From an uncultured Lachnospiraceae bacterium (GTDB taxonomy: Bacteria > Bacillota > Clostridia > Lachnospirales > Lachnospiraceae): 16,801 bases of DNA. Both the position numbers and the translations under genes were made by a program. Shown piece after piece: positions 5,532 to 13,885 of this stretch (positions are counted from its first letter, which is position 1; the number at the start of each line of letters is the position of its first letter). Location: contig CACZQX010000119.1 in assembly GCA_902783445.1 (NCBI GenBank), forward strand, positions 1 to 16,801. Direction: 5' to 3'. Below the pieces are notes generated by a model that had not been told where the DNA came from, did no database searches, and saw only the letters and a program-made list of their open reading frames with translations.

Positions 5532-5825
5532 ATGACTTTAGGCAAGTATATAGCTGATCGAAGAAAAAAATTAAGAATGACACAAGAGCAACTTGCCCAA
5601 AGAATTAAGGTTTCCAAATCGGCGGTTGCAAAATGGGAAACGAACAGAGGCGTCCCGGATAGGGATAATATAGCAGCATTAGCAAAAGTTCTGGATGTGT
5701 CGATAGAACAGCTGTATAGGATAAAGGATGGTGGATTTGAAAAATACGACATAAACATTACGGAGGACGTAATTAAATTACTTGAAATGAGGGGATATAA
5801 AATAATTGCGCCGAGGAAAAGATAG
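5532..5825 (+). CDS. XRE-family transcriptional regulator (paralogue 2)
   Basis: This 97-aa protein has an HTH_3 domain at about residues 3-62: LGKYIADRRKKLRMTQEQLA, VSKSAVAKWETNRGVPDRDN, then LAKVLDVSIEQLY. A short C-terminal part (DINITEDVIKLLEMRGYKIIAP) is shared with paralogue 1; identity is about one half by eye. ATG 5532 is chosen because GGAGGA (5519-5524) is its ribosome site; the TTG at 5517 overlaps that site. It is monocistronic in appearance, but no terminator separates it from the Fic gene, so read-through into fic is possible. It probably binds the shared palindromes at 4337 and 5460, making the two regulators cross-talk; that part is inferred. Confidence 0.88.
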   Translation: MTLGKYIADRRKKLRMTQEQLAQRIKVSKSAVAKWETNRGVPDRDNIAALAKVLDVSIEQLYRIKDGGFEKYDINITEDVIKLLEMRGYKIIAPRKR

Positions 5826-5847
5826 ATAGGGTGTTAGCGTAGAGTGT

Positions 5848-5880
5848 AAAATAGTGAAAAAATAGTGAAATAATTGTGGA
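5848..5880. repeat. Three tandem 11-bp A-rich repeats
   Basis: AAAATAGTGAA occurs twice in perfect tandem (5848-5858, 5859-5869), followed by a degenerate third copy ATAATTGTGGA (8 of 11). The period is about one helical turn, which puts the A tracts in phase. The block lies 18 nt upstream of the extended -10 promoter of the Fic gene. Confidence 0.6.
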
Positions 5881-5886
5881 AATTGC

Positions 5887-5926
5887 AGCACCGGTTTTGA
5901 TATAATAAATAATATCAGGGGGTGCT
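5887..5926 (+). promoter_or_regulatory. Extended -10 promoter of the Fic gene inside nested inverted repeats
   Basis: TGATATAAT (5898-5906) is a consensus extended -10. It is flanked by AGCACC (5887-5892) and GGTGCT (5921-5926), with GATAT (5899-5903) and ATATC (5912-5916) nested inside. The right outer arm overlaps the ribosome site GGGGGTG (5918-5924). RNA read through from the XRE gene could fold and hide that site, while RNA starting near 5913 could not. That consequence is inferred. Confidence 0.55.
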
Positions 5927-5932
5927 ATTTTC

Positions 5933-7036
5933 ATGATTAAAGTGACCTTAAATAATGAAATATTAAAGAACATTACGGAGATTGAAAAAAATAGATATAA
6001 AGTTTCTGATATTAAGCTTCCAAAATCTGTTGTTAATAAGCTTAGAAAAAATTCCAAGAAAAAGAGTTCTTATGCTTCAAATAAAATAGAAGGCAATCCT
6101 TTATCCGAGCAGCAAGCCGGAGAAGTGATAGATAGCGACGAACACAAACATTTTCTTAGACCAGAGCAGGAGGTAAGAAATTATTTTCTTGCTTTGAATT
6201 ATCTTGAAGAAAAGGCTAAAAAGAAAGAAAAATTTTCCAAAAAACTTATTATGGACGTGCAGAAATATGTTGAAAAAGGAGCGCCTAAAGAAAAAATTGG
6301 ATTGAGAGGGCAAACTCCGCCGGGAGTATTGTTTGCGGTTTATGACTCACAGAGCGGTAGACCGGATTATATTCCGCCGGAGTATATTGATATACCCGAG
6401 TTATTGGATGAACTGGTTGAATATGTTAATACTACGGATGATCACCCTTTGATAGTGGCAGCAGTTGTGCATTATCAGCTTGTTACAATTCATCCTTTCG
6501 AGGATGGCAACGGAAGAACGGCAAGGCTATTATCGGGATATATCATGGATATTAACGGATATGGATTTAATGGCATAGGCTCATTGGAAGAGTACTTTGC
6601 GTATGATACGGACGAATATTATAACTCAATACAAATGGGACTCCCTGCACTTTATTATTCCGGCAGAGATAATCCGCCACATCCGGAAATATGGATAAAC
6701 TATTTCCTCAGAATGGTTTTGTTGTATTCAAATAAAGTATGCGAGATTTCAAATGAATCAACGGGTGAAGAAATAAAGACAAGTTTGTCTCATCTTAAGG
6801 ATAAAGAAAAGGGATTGTTGTTAATACTTATTAACAATTATAGGGGGGAGTTTACACCTATAGAGGTGAGCAAAATAATAGGAGTAACAAACAAAACGGT
6901 AATTAATCGACTTGCAAACTTGGTTAAATCCGGCTTTGTAATTCCCAATATAGTGAAAGAACGTATTCGTTCTTATGAGTTGAGTAGTTTTACGAGGAAT
7001 AATGCTGATAGTATAAAAACAATACTTCGCTCATAA
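5933..7036 (+). CDS. Fic family protein (probable protein AMP-transferase)
   Basis: This 367-aa protein carries the Fic core motif HPFEDGNGRTAR at residues 187-198, including the catalytic His187 and the anion-binding GNGR. Fic enzymes usually transfer AMP from ATP to a hydroxyl side chain of a target protein. Upstream, SNKIEG (49-54) fits the inhibitory motif [ST]xxxE[GN], with Glu53 as the residue that would block productive ATP binding. This is therefore a class II, self-inhibited Fic protein. The C-terminal part (about 285-345) reads as a winged helix: LLLILINNYRGEF, then EVSKIIGVTNKTVINRLANL, suggesting it can bind DNA and control its own gene. The ribosome site is GGGGGTG. It lies in the same direction as the GTPase cassette, 76 nt upstream, but that cassette has its own promoter elements. 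The target is unknown. Confidence 0.93.
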   Translation: MIKVTLNNEILKNITEIEKNRYKVSDIKLPKSVVNKLRKNSKKKSSYASNKIEGNPLSEQQAGEVIDSDEHKHFLRPEQEVRNYFLALNYLEEKAKKKEKFSKKLIMDVQKYVEKGAPKEKIGLRGQTPPGVLFAVYDSQSGRPDYIPPEYIDIPELLDELVEYVNTTDDHPLIVAAVVHYQLVTIHPFEDGNGRTARLLSGYIMDINGYGFNGIGSLEEYFAYDTDEYYNSIQMGLPALYYSGRDNPPHPEIWINYFLRMVLLYSNKVCEISNESTGEEIKTSLSHLKDKEKGLLLILINNYRGEFTPIEVSKIIGVTNKTVINRLANLVKSGFVIPNIVKERIRSYELSSFTRNNADSIKTILRS

Positions 7037-7047
7037 CGTAAACAAAG

Positions 7048-7080
7048 GTACAAGTTATTGTACAGGATCAAAAATATAAT
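7048..7080 (+). promoter_or_regulatory. Palindrome and -10 box ahead of the GTPase cassette
   Basis: GTACAA (7048-7053) and TTGTAC (7058-7063) form a perfect inverted repeat around GTTA. It covers the place of a -35 box for the TATAAT at 7075-7080; the hexamer 17 nt upstream of that box is a poor AAGTTA. This looks like an activator or repressor site controlling the cassette. As RNA it would be a 6-bp hairpin after fic, without a T tract. Confidence 0.5.
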
Positions 7081-7112
7081 AAAAAAAATAGGAGAGGTAG
7101 AGAGGTAGAAAA

Positions 7113-9686
7113 ATGGCAAAAGTAAAAATTAAGAGTAATCCATACAAAAGAGAAATTGAGTATTATGCGCTGGATGAATCAACCGAACAATGGATTGATG
7201 TAAAAAAGACAGATAGCAGGAGTCGATTACGTGAAACGGACTCGGAACGTTCGTTTTTACCTTTTAAGATACTTGAAATACTCAACATAATAATTGATGA
7301 GTATTATGTTGGTAGAGGAAAAGTTGAGCTTTGGTTTGAAGGTACACAAGATGAGTATGATGCAGTTGAAAAGGCTTGTGTACATGAAGATATTTGCGAC
7401 AAGATTGAGCTTGTTAGATCAAAAATATTTTTAGAGAACGCGCGCTTTATCAAGGACGAGGTTAAGGAGATATTTGAGAGGGTTAATCCCGTAATTGAGA
7501 ATATCATGCATGATGATGTGGCGGTAAAAAGAGGCTTAGAAAAAGTATCACAAGCGTTGGATGATGTTATACCTCTTTGTGTTTTTGGAAATTATAGTGC
7601 CGGAAAATCAACATTTATCAATGCATTAATGGGTGTTGAAGTGCTTCCGAGCGGAGGTGACCCGGTCACGACAAAAATATATGAAATCAGGGATTCGGAA
7701 CAACCTGATCAAGCCAAGATTTCTTTTAAGTTTCATGGGGAAGAAATAGAATTATCAGTTGAAAATAATGAATTCAGAGTCTTAAAAGGAAGCTCGGAAG
7801 CATCAATAATTGATGATATAAAAAGCGAAATAGACAATAACGGAATAAGTGAACTTTATACAATTGTAAGAATAGCAATCGATATTCTTAATGACTACGA
7901 AAAGAAAAATAGGGAAACAGCTGAACTTGGCAGCGTAATATCTTTAACGGTGCCATTTTCAAAGAATGGTATTATTGGTAATTCCTCAAATAAGTTTGTG
8001 ATATTTGACACGCCGGGATCCAATTCAAATTCAAACCAAGATCATGCAAAGGTGTTAACAGAAGCAATGGAGGGGTTTTCAAATGGAATTCCTATTTGGG
8101 TTACTGAGTATGATGCACATGATACAAAGGATAACGCAGAACTGTGCGACAAAGTATTAGCTATCGAATCATTGGATAAGCGTTTTACAATGATTATTTT
8201 TAATAAGGCAGACGATGCCGACCTACCGGAGGAAGGGTTCAGTAATAAACAAATTGAAGAAATACTCGAATATAGGGCAATAGAGAAAATGTATGCAAGT
8301 GGAATATTCTTTGTGTCATCAATTATGGGATTGGGAGGAAAAACAAATGGAGAGTTTATTGATAGGTTTTATAGAAAAACTTTCAGAACTCAGAATCCGA
8401 CCTTTTCAGATCCGGAAGATATAGATTATATATCTTTGTACAAGTATAATATTATGCCTGAGTTAATAAAGAAAAATGTTATAGATTATTCTTCAAATAC
8501 GGACAATTTGGTTTATGCAAACAGTGGTTTGTATTGTGTTGAAAAGGAAATAGAAAATTTCGGAAGCAGACATTCTTCTTATAACAAGTGCCAAATGGTA
8601 TTTGCCTTTTTAAGTGATGTTATAGAAAAGACAAATACTCGTATAGAAGAAAAAACTACTCTACTTAAGGAAATGCGAGCAAAAAGCGAGCAAAGTTTAG
8701 GTGAAAAGACTGTAAAGTTAAGAGGAGAAATCGAGCGTTTATCAAAAACAATGGCCGATTCATGCGGTAAAAGGGCAAAAACGGATATAAATGATTACGC
8801 AGCAGATAATTTAGATTATCAACTAAAGATTGAACAGTTTGAAGAAAAAGATGCAAGTCTAAGAAAGAATAATTTTGAAAACAATAATTTTGAGTCAAAA
8901 CAATTAGATTATAAATTATCTAAAGATAAGCTAATTGAACATTTGAAAGAGAGTAGCCAGGGCTTTTTTAGGAAGAATATTTCTGATTCCGTAAAAAATA
9001 TGGCGGGCAATTTTTCTAGTGATATAAAGGAAGTTTTTGAGTCCAAAAATAAGCTGGATAAAGCTGAAAGGGATTTAGACAAGATAAGTTCCGATCAAAT
9101 GTTGGAGTATGTTATAAACTCTTTCAAATCAAATCTTGATGAGGCTCAGGACAAGTTGGTAGCACATTTGGATGATTATTGGAAAGAAAAAGAAGTTGAA
9201 TTTAAACGCTCGCTTTTGCAAGAAGTATCTAAATCAAATGCTTTAACCGAAACACAGCATGATGAGTTAGCAAATATAATCAAAGCCTATGATGTTAGCA
9301 GCTTTAAAAATCAAGCAGAGCAGGTATTTGAGAAGAAAAAGTATTTCAGATGGACGATTTTGGGATTACGCTTGTCAAGTGATGAAAAGCTGGACATTAG
9401 ACGCCTTCGCAATAATTATAATTACACTATAAAAAAATCAGTCAAAGATTTGGCGCAAAAAATGAATAAATGGTGTTACGAGCTGTTTTTGAGTTGGGGA
9501 AACAGATTATTATCAGAAATTGATGTAAAACTTGTATCACTAAATCCTGATTTAAGCAGACTTGCAGCGGAGATAAAGTTAGAGAACGAGAATATTGAAG
9601 AACTAGAGAATAATCATATGTTGATTAGGGATTCGTTCGGAAATATAGAAAGACTAATATCTTGGAATGAGGTGGAGGGAGAATAA
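7113..9686 (+). CDS. Dynamin-like large GTPase
   Basis: This is an 857-aa protein. Residues 1-115 form a separate N-terminal domain (IKSNPYKREIEYY, FLPFKILEILNIIIDEYY, WFEGTQDEYD). The GTPase domain follows: G1 P-loop FGNYSAGKST (158-167), a G2 Thr near TTK (186-188), G3 DTPG (299-302) and G4 FNKAD (363-367). From about 500 to 857 the protein is long, charged and helical, as in dynamin stalks, with Lys/Glu-rich coiled stretches and no clear transmembrane helix. Bacterial dynamin-like proteins bend or fuse membranes, and some act in phage defence or toxin release (LeoA/Eleos-type, DynA). The start is ATG with an AG-rich ribosome region. The stop lies 3 nt before the ATPase gene, so the two are surely co-translated. 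Membrane binding is inferred, not seen. Confidence 0.88.
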   Translation: MAKVKIKSNPYKREIEYYALDESTEQWIDVKKTDSRSRLRETDSERSFLPFKILEILNIIIDEYYVGRGKVELWFEGTQDEYDAVEKACVHEDICDKIELVRSKIFLENARFIKDEVKEIFERVNPVIENIMHDDVAVKRGLEKVSQALDDVIPLCVFGNYSAGKSTFINALMGVEVLPSGGDPVTTKIYEIRDSEQPDQAKISFKFHGEEIELSVENNEFRVLKGSSEASIIDDIKSEIDNNGISELYTIVRIAIDILNDYEKKNRETAELGSVISLTVPFSKNGIIGNSSNKFVIFDTPGSNSNSNQDHAKVLTEAMEGFSNGIPIWVTEYDAHDTKDNAELCDKVLAIESLDKRFTMIIFNKADDADLPEEGFSNKQIEEILEYRAIEKMYASGIFFVSSIMGLGGKTNGEFIDRFYRKTFRTQNPTFSDPEDIDYISLYKYNIMPELIKKNVIDYSSNTDNLVYANSGLYCVEKEIENFGSRHSSYNKCQMVFAFLSDVIEKTNTRIEEKTTLLKEMRAKSEQSLGEKTVKLRGEIERLSKTMADSCGKRAKTDINDYAADNLDYQLKIEQFEEKDASLRKNNFENNNFESKQLDYKLSKDKLIEHLKESSQGFFRKNISDSVKNMAGNFSSDIKEVFESKNKLDKAERDLDKISSDQMLEYVINSFKSNLDEAQDKLVAHLDDYWKEKEVEFKRSLLQEVSKSNALTETQHDELANIIKAYDVSSFKNQAEQVFEKKKYFRWTILGLRLSSDEKLDIRRLRNNYNYTIKKSVKDLAQKMNKWCYELFLSWGNRLLSEIDVKLVSLNPDLSRLAAEIKLENENIEELENNHMLIRDSFGNIERLISWNEVEGE

Positions 9687-9689
9687 TTT

Positions 9690-12600
9690 ATGGGTATAAA
9701 AAATATTGTTAGAAAAATAGGGCAAAAAGCGGGAGATAGAATTGCCAAGCTTTCCGCACTCAGCCCGGTACAGGTGGAGAATGTACAGCTTCTCAGAGAA
9801 AAATACCTTCTTGAAATGCCCGATCCAAACGATCCGACAGCACGTAAGCAGACAGAAAGGTTAATGGCAGCAAGCAGCGTTGAAATTTTTAATGCCTACC
9901 TGCCACAAATAAAAGAGCTTTATCTTCCGGTAGAAAATGATGCGGAGTACGGTAAAAAGTTTGATGATGCTCATAATATTAGGTATATAAATATTACAAA
10001 GTGGGTAACGGATAAAAAAGAGAACAATCTCGAAAAGCTTGTTAATGTATATGCTGTCTTGTCGGATGAGGACTGTAATATTGCCTTGGTATTTGATCGC
10101 AAAATGAATACCACAAATGTTTACTTGGCAGTGGTTAATAATAAAAATTCATCAAGCAGTGTAGACGTAGAAAACTTCAAAGATCAGATTATTGAAGCAA
10201 TAAGAGGAAACTTTCCGGGAGCGGAATGGAAAGAAGCGGATTTAGGTATCTTACCTTGTTTTAAAGAGGACAAAAACTATTCTGTTGCTACGGCATCAAA
10301 TATTCCTACAGAAAAGTCGGAAAAGTTTGTTAGTCAGACAATTGAAAAACTGATTGATGGTATCATTCCCGAAACCAAAAAAAAGGAATATACTATTGTT
10401 TTGCTTGCAACACCGATTCTTGATGTTGAGGAAAGAAAGCTTAAACTTGGAGAGTTTTATTCCGGAATGGCACCTTATGCATCATGGTCAACAAATTTTC
10501 AACGATTGGAGAACGAAAGCCTCGCATCAACGGCAACCGTAGGAATAAATGTTGGTGCCAGCGCAGGGGTTCAAAATGGAGTTAATAATGCCATTACCAA
10601 TAATATGGGACAGACAATTAATGCTGCACAAACCGATTCGACATCACAAAGTGATAGTGTCTCAAGCACTGAGTCAACAACGGATTCGCAAAGCACTTCG
10701 GATTCTGTAGGAGCATCCCAGAGTTATACTGAAACAGAAGGTAGCTCAGATACGACGGGTGGTAGTGCTACAGAGTCAATTGCTCCATTTGATGTAGGAG
10801 TCTCATTTACAGAAAATTATAGTCATAGCTGGAATAGTAGCACATCAAACACTCTTGGAAAAACGGCAACCAAAACCATAACAGAAGGTATAGCAAAAAC
10901 CGTAGCTAGCACTACCGGAAAAACTATTGGCAATGCGGTAGCAAATACACTTGGAAAAGCTTTAACAAGTTCCATGGCAGCAACAAGTGGAGTGTTTAGT
11001 GCTCTTAGCTTTGGAGGAAATATTGGTGCCAGTTTTGCTCGTTCTTCGACCACAACAACGATGCTTGGAAAAAATGAGGGAATCACACAGAATTACACAA
11101 ATTTTAATGTTCAACACGCTCTCGAATTACTAAAAGAGCAGATGAAGCGTCTCGAGCAAAGCTCAGCTTTGGGAATGTGGGATTTTGCTGCGTATGTTTT
11201 AAGTGAGGATTCCAATGTTGCAAGTAATGTGGCACATTCGTATTTAGCTTTAACGCTCGGTGAAGAGTCATATATGTCTAAGTCGGCAATAAATACTTGG
11301 AGAGGCAATGTTGAAGATGAAGCTGCACAAGCTAAGGAAATTTGTGAGTACATAAGAACACTCCGACATCCGGTATTTGGATTAAATCCGCTTGTGGTTG
11401 GAAAATATGAAGATGGAGAAGTAAAAGCAGAGATAGATGAAACAAAAGATAGTTTTATTGTTTATCCGCCTATTGTAACAGCGACAACAAATCTATCAGG
11501 AAAAGAACTGGCCTATTCGCTGAATTTTCCAAATAAATCAATTGTCGGATTGCCTGTTATTGAGTGCGTAGAATTTGCAAGAAATGTTGTGACTTACGAT
11601 GCTGTAAAGCCGGATTTATATGAGTTATCGGTTGGCAATGTGTTCCACATGAATCACATGGAACAAACTAGGGTGAAACTTTCAAGAAAATCCCTTGCAT
11701 CACACACTTTTGTTACGGGAAGTACCGGTTCCGGAAAAAGTAATGCAGTATATAAACTGTTGGAAGAATCAGGTAAACAGGGTGCAAAATTTTTAGTTGT
11801 TGAACCCGCAAAGGGAGAATATAAACATGTATTTGGAGGAAGGAAAGATGTAAGCGTATTTGGCACTAATCCAATGCTGACAGCTTTATTAAGAATTAAT
11901 CCATTTAGTTTTCCTGATAATATTCATGTTCTGGAGCATATAGATCGTTTAGTGGAGATATTTAATGTATGCTGGCCAATGTATGCAGCAATGCCGGCCG
12001 TTTTAAAAAATGCCGTTGAAAGGTCATACATAGATTGCGGATGGGATATCGTCAAATCAGAAAATAAATATGGAGAAAAGCTTTATCCGGAGTTTTGGGA
12101 TGTGACAAGGAATGTCAAGGAAATAATTGAAAGCAGCGAATATGATGCTGAGAATAAAGGCGCATACAAAGGCTCACTTCTTACAAGATTACAATCCTTG
12201 TGTAATGGCATAAACGGAATGATATTTGCCTCGGATGAGATTGACGGAAAAACATTATTTGATGAAAATGTTATTGTTGATTTAAGTAGAGTTGGTTCCA
12301 GTGAGACGAAGTCACTGATTATGGGAATATTGGTATTAAAATTGCAGGAATATCGCATGTCAAATTCATCTGAAATGAATGCCGATCTAAGGCATATAAC
12401 AGTTTTAGAAGAAGCACATAACTTGTTAAGAAGAACATCCGGAAATCAATCAGCGGAAGGAAATAATTTATTAAGTAAGAGCGTGGAGATGCTATCTAAT
12501 GCAATTGCCGAAATGAGAACTTACGGAGAAGGATTTATTATTGCGGATCAGGCGCCCGGACTTATGGATATGGCAGTAATAAGAAATACAAATACAAAAA

Positions 12601-13253
12601 TTATCCTTAGGTTGCCGGATCAATCTGATCGAGAGTTGGTTGGAAGAGCAGCAAATCTAAACGAAGATCAGATTACCGAGTTAGCGAAGCTACCATGTGG
12701 CGTTGCGGCGGTATATCAAAATGAGTGGATTCAACCTATTTTATGTAAGATTGACCTGTTTGATGCTGATGATAATCCTTTTACCTTTAATCCGGATGAA
12801 AACAAGCTAGAGGATTATTATAAAACAGAAGTTGAAGAATCTCTTTTGGATTGCATCATGGAAAATAACTTCTTTAAAGAAGGAAACAAGAATGATTTGG
12901 CGGCATTAAGGTCAAAGATAATTAAATCCAAAGTTGATACATGCGTTAAGAAGGATTTCTTAGAGTATTTGGAAAATGACGGTGAAAATGCTGTGGAGTC
13001 TTTAAGAGCATTGCTTTATGATATGCTATCAGCGGAAAACGCTATAATAGCAGCAAGACAGAACAATGATATTAATGAGTGGATTAAAAAAGTTGTTGAC
13101 GGATTAACCCCGTCACTTAAGAAATATTCAAATAAACAAATTGATCTTGCATTAGCGCTTGTTTTGTATGAGCAGACAATTAGGGATTCTTCATACAATG
13201 AGATATTTTGTAGATTTACGGAAATATATAAAAATGAGGGGGGAGTGTATTGA
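9690..13253 (+). CDS. HerA/DUF87-type ATPase with Ser/Thr- and Gly/Ala-rich central region
   Basis: This is a 1187-aa protein. The C-terminal half carries a HerA/FtsK-clade motor: Walker A GSTGSGKS (677-684), the VVEPAKGEYK strand typical of DUF87, Walker B VLEEAH (905-910), and a sensor/arginine segment IIADQAPG...RLPDQSDRELVGRA. HerA-type motors pump DNA or protein as hexamers. The N-terminal half (about 1-275) is alpha/beta and unrecognised. A low-complexity Ser/Thr/Gln stretch (312-364) follows, then a Gly/Ala/Thr amphipathic stretch (386-460) with Gly about every ten residues, which could insert in membranes or form a helical bundle. Next is a helical segment (GMWDFAAYVLSEDSNVASN, 495-513). 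GGTGGAGGGA precedes the ATG. TGA overlaps the nuclease start. No other conjugation gene is near, so it is not an obvious VirB4. Confidence 0.88.
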   Translation: MGIKNIVRKIGQKAGDRIAKLSALSPVQVENVQLLREKYLLEMPDPNDPTARKQTERLMAASSVEIFNAYLPQIKELYLPVENDAEYGKKFDDAHNIRYINITKWVTDKKENNLEKLVNVYAVLSDEDCNIALVFDRKMNTTNVYLAVVNNKNSSSSVDVENFKDQIIEAIRGNFPGAEWKEADLGILPCFKEDKNYSVATASNIPTEKSEKFVSQTIEKLIDGIIPETKKKEYTIVLLATPILDVEERKLKLGEFYSGMAPYASWSTNFQRLENESLASTATVGINVGASAGVQNGVNNAITNNMGQTINAAQTDSTSQSDSVSSTESTTDSQSTSDSVGASQSYTETEGSSDTTGGSATESIAPFDVGVSFTENYSHSWNSSTSNTLGKTATKTITEGIAKTVASTTGKTIGNAVANTLGKALTSSMAATSGVFSALSFGGNIGASFARSSTTTTMLGKNEGITQNYTNFNVQHALELLKEQMKRLEQSSALGMWDFAAYVLSEDSNVASNVAHSYLALTLGEESYMSKSAINTWRGNVEDEAAQAKEICEYIRTLRHPVFGLNPLVVGKYEDGEVKAEIDETKDSFIVYPPIVTATTNLSGKELAYSLNFPNKSIVGLPVIECVEFARNVVTYDAVKPDLYELSVGNVFHMNHMEQTRVKLSRKSLASHTFVTGSTGSGKSNAVYKLLEESGKQGAKFLVVEPAKGEYKHVFGGRKDVSVFGTNPMLTALLRINPFSFPDNIHVLEHIDRLVEIFNVCWPMYAAMPAVLKNAVERSYIDCGWDIVKSENKYGEKLYPEFWDVTRNVKEIIESSEYDAENKGAYKGSLLTRLQSLCNGINGMIFASDEIDGKTLFDENVIVDLSRVGSSETKSLIMGILVLKLQEYRMSNSSEMNADLRHITVLEEAHNLLRRTSGNQSAEGNNLLSKSVEMLSNAIAEMRTYGEGFIIADQAPGLMDMAVIRNTNTKIILRLPDQSDRELVGRAANLNEDQITELAKLPCGVAAVYQNEWIQPILCKIDLFDADDNPFTFNPDENKLEDYYKTEVEESLLDCIMENNFFKEGNKNDLAALRSKIIKSKVDTCVKKDFLEYLENDGENAVESLRALLYDMLSAENAIIAARQNNDINEWIKKVVDGLTPSLKKYSNKQIDLALALVLYEQTIRDSSYNEIFCRFTEIYKNEGGVY

Positions 13254-13885
13254 ATAATGAAATATCACAGGCTTCAGAAATAAAAAAACCAGAGGTAGAA
13301 AGCTTCAAAAATATAAAACCCGAGAGTGGTATGACAGTTTCAGATGCAAAAGAATTTTGGAAAAAAAAGCTTAATACTGTAAACAATGAAGTAATAGAAC
13401 AAAAACAGTATTTGGATGACAATGAAGACGTTTATAGGATTGGAAACGATTTGTTGCCAAATACTGAATATATCAAAAACGACTACAAGTATAAGACAGA
13501 TGAAGAAGGTAGAATAGTATCGGCAGAAGGAAAATTGCAGATAAAAGACCATAAAGGCCGTAAAGAAATGGAATCAAGAGAAGTTCTAGACAAGAATAAT
13601 TATAGGGAAAAAGACCAAAAAGGCCATTTGATTGCGGATAGATTCAATGGAACCGGGGGATTGGAAAACTTAGTTCCTATGGATGCCAAGTTGAATCAGG
13701 GCGATTACTCTAAATTAGAGAACATGTTAGCAAAGGCGGTAGATGGTGGAGCAGACGTAAGATTCAAAGTTGAACCAAAATATGAAGGAAATTCGGGAAG
13801 ACCAACAGAATTCAAAGTTTCGTATAGTATAGATGGAGAAAAAACAGTTAAAGTTTTTAGGAATGAAAGTGAGGCGAGTAAATAA
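13250..13885 (+). CDS. DNA/RNA non-specific endonuclease toxin (Endonuclea_NS_2 type)
   Basis: This is a 211-aa protein. The C-terminal domain (about 62-205) matches the nuclease domain of YeeF-like polymorphic toxins: YRIGNDLLPNTEYIKNDYKY, TDEEGRIVSAEGKL, then the active-site block KGHLIADRFNGTGGLENLVP with His126 as likely general base and Asn140 as likely metal ligand, and finally GRPTEFKVSYSIDG. The enzyme is expected to cut DNA and/or RNA. Residues 1-60 form a short linker-like segment (KPESGMTVSDAKEFW) with no LXG, WXG100 or signal sequence. The start is TTG 13250, overlapping the ATPase stop by 4 nt with GGGGGGAG before it; no in-frame ATG is suitable. The stop overlaps the next start by 1 nt. 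In LXG toxins such a domain follows a secretion domain; here it stands alone beside two NTPases. Confidence 0.87.
   Translation: MNNEISQASEIKKPEVESFKNIKPESGMTVSDAKEFWKKKLNTVNNEVIEQKQYLDDNEDVYRIGNDLLPNTEYIKNDYKYKTDEEGRIVSAEGKLQIKDHKGRKEMESREVLDKNNYREKDQKGHLIADRFNGTGGLENLVPMDAKLNQGDYSKLENMLAKAVDGGADVRFKVEPKYEGNSGRPTEFKVSYSIDGEKTVKVFRNESEASK

Noticed and set aside
9690..13253. Conjugation ATPase of the VirB4/TraG type
   Set aside because: No relaxase, coupling protein, pilus or channel genes are nearby; the DUF87 strand and Walker B context fit HerA better.
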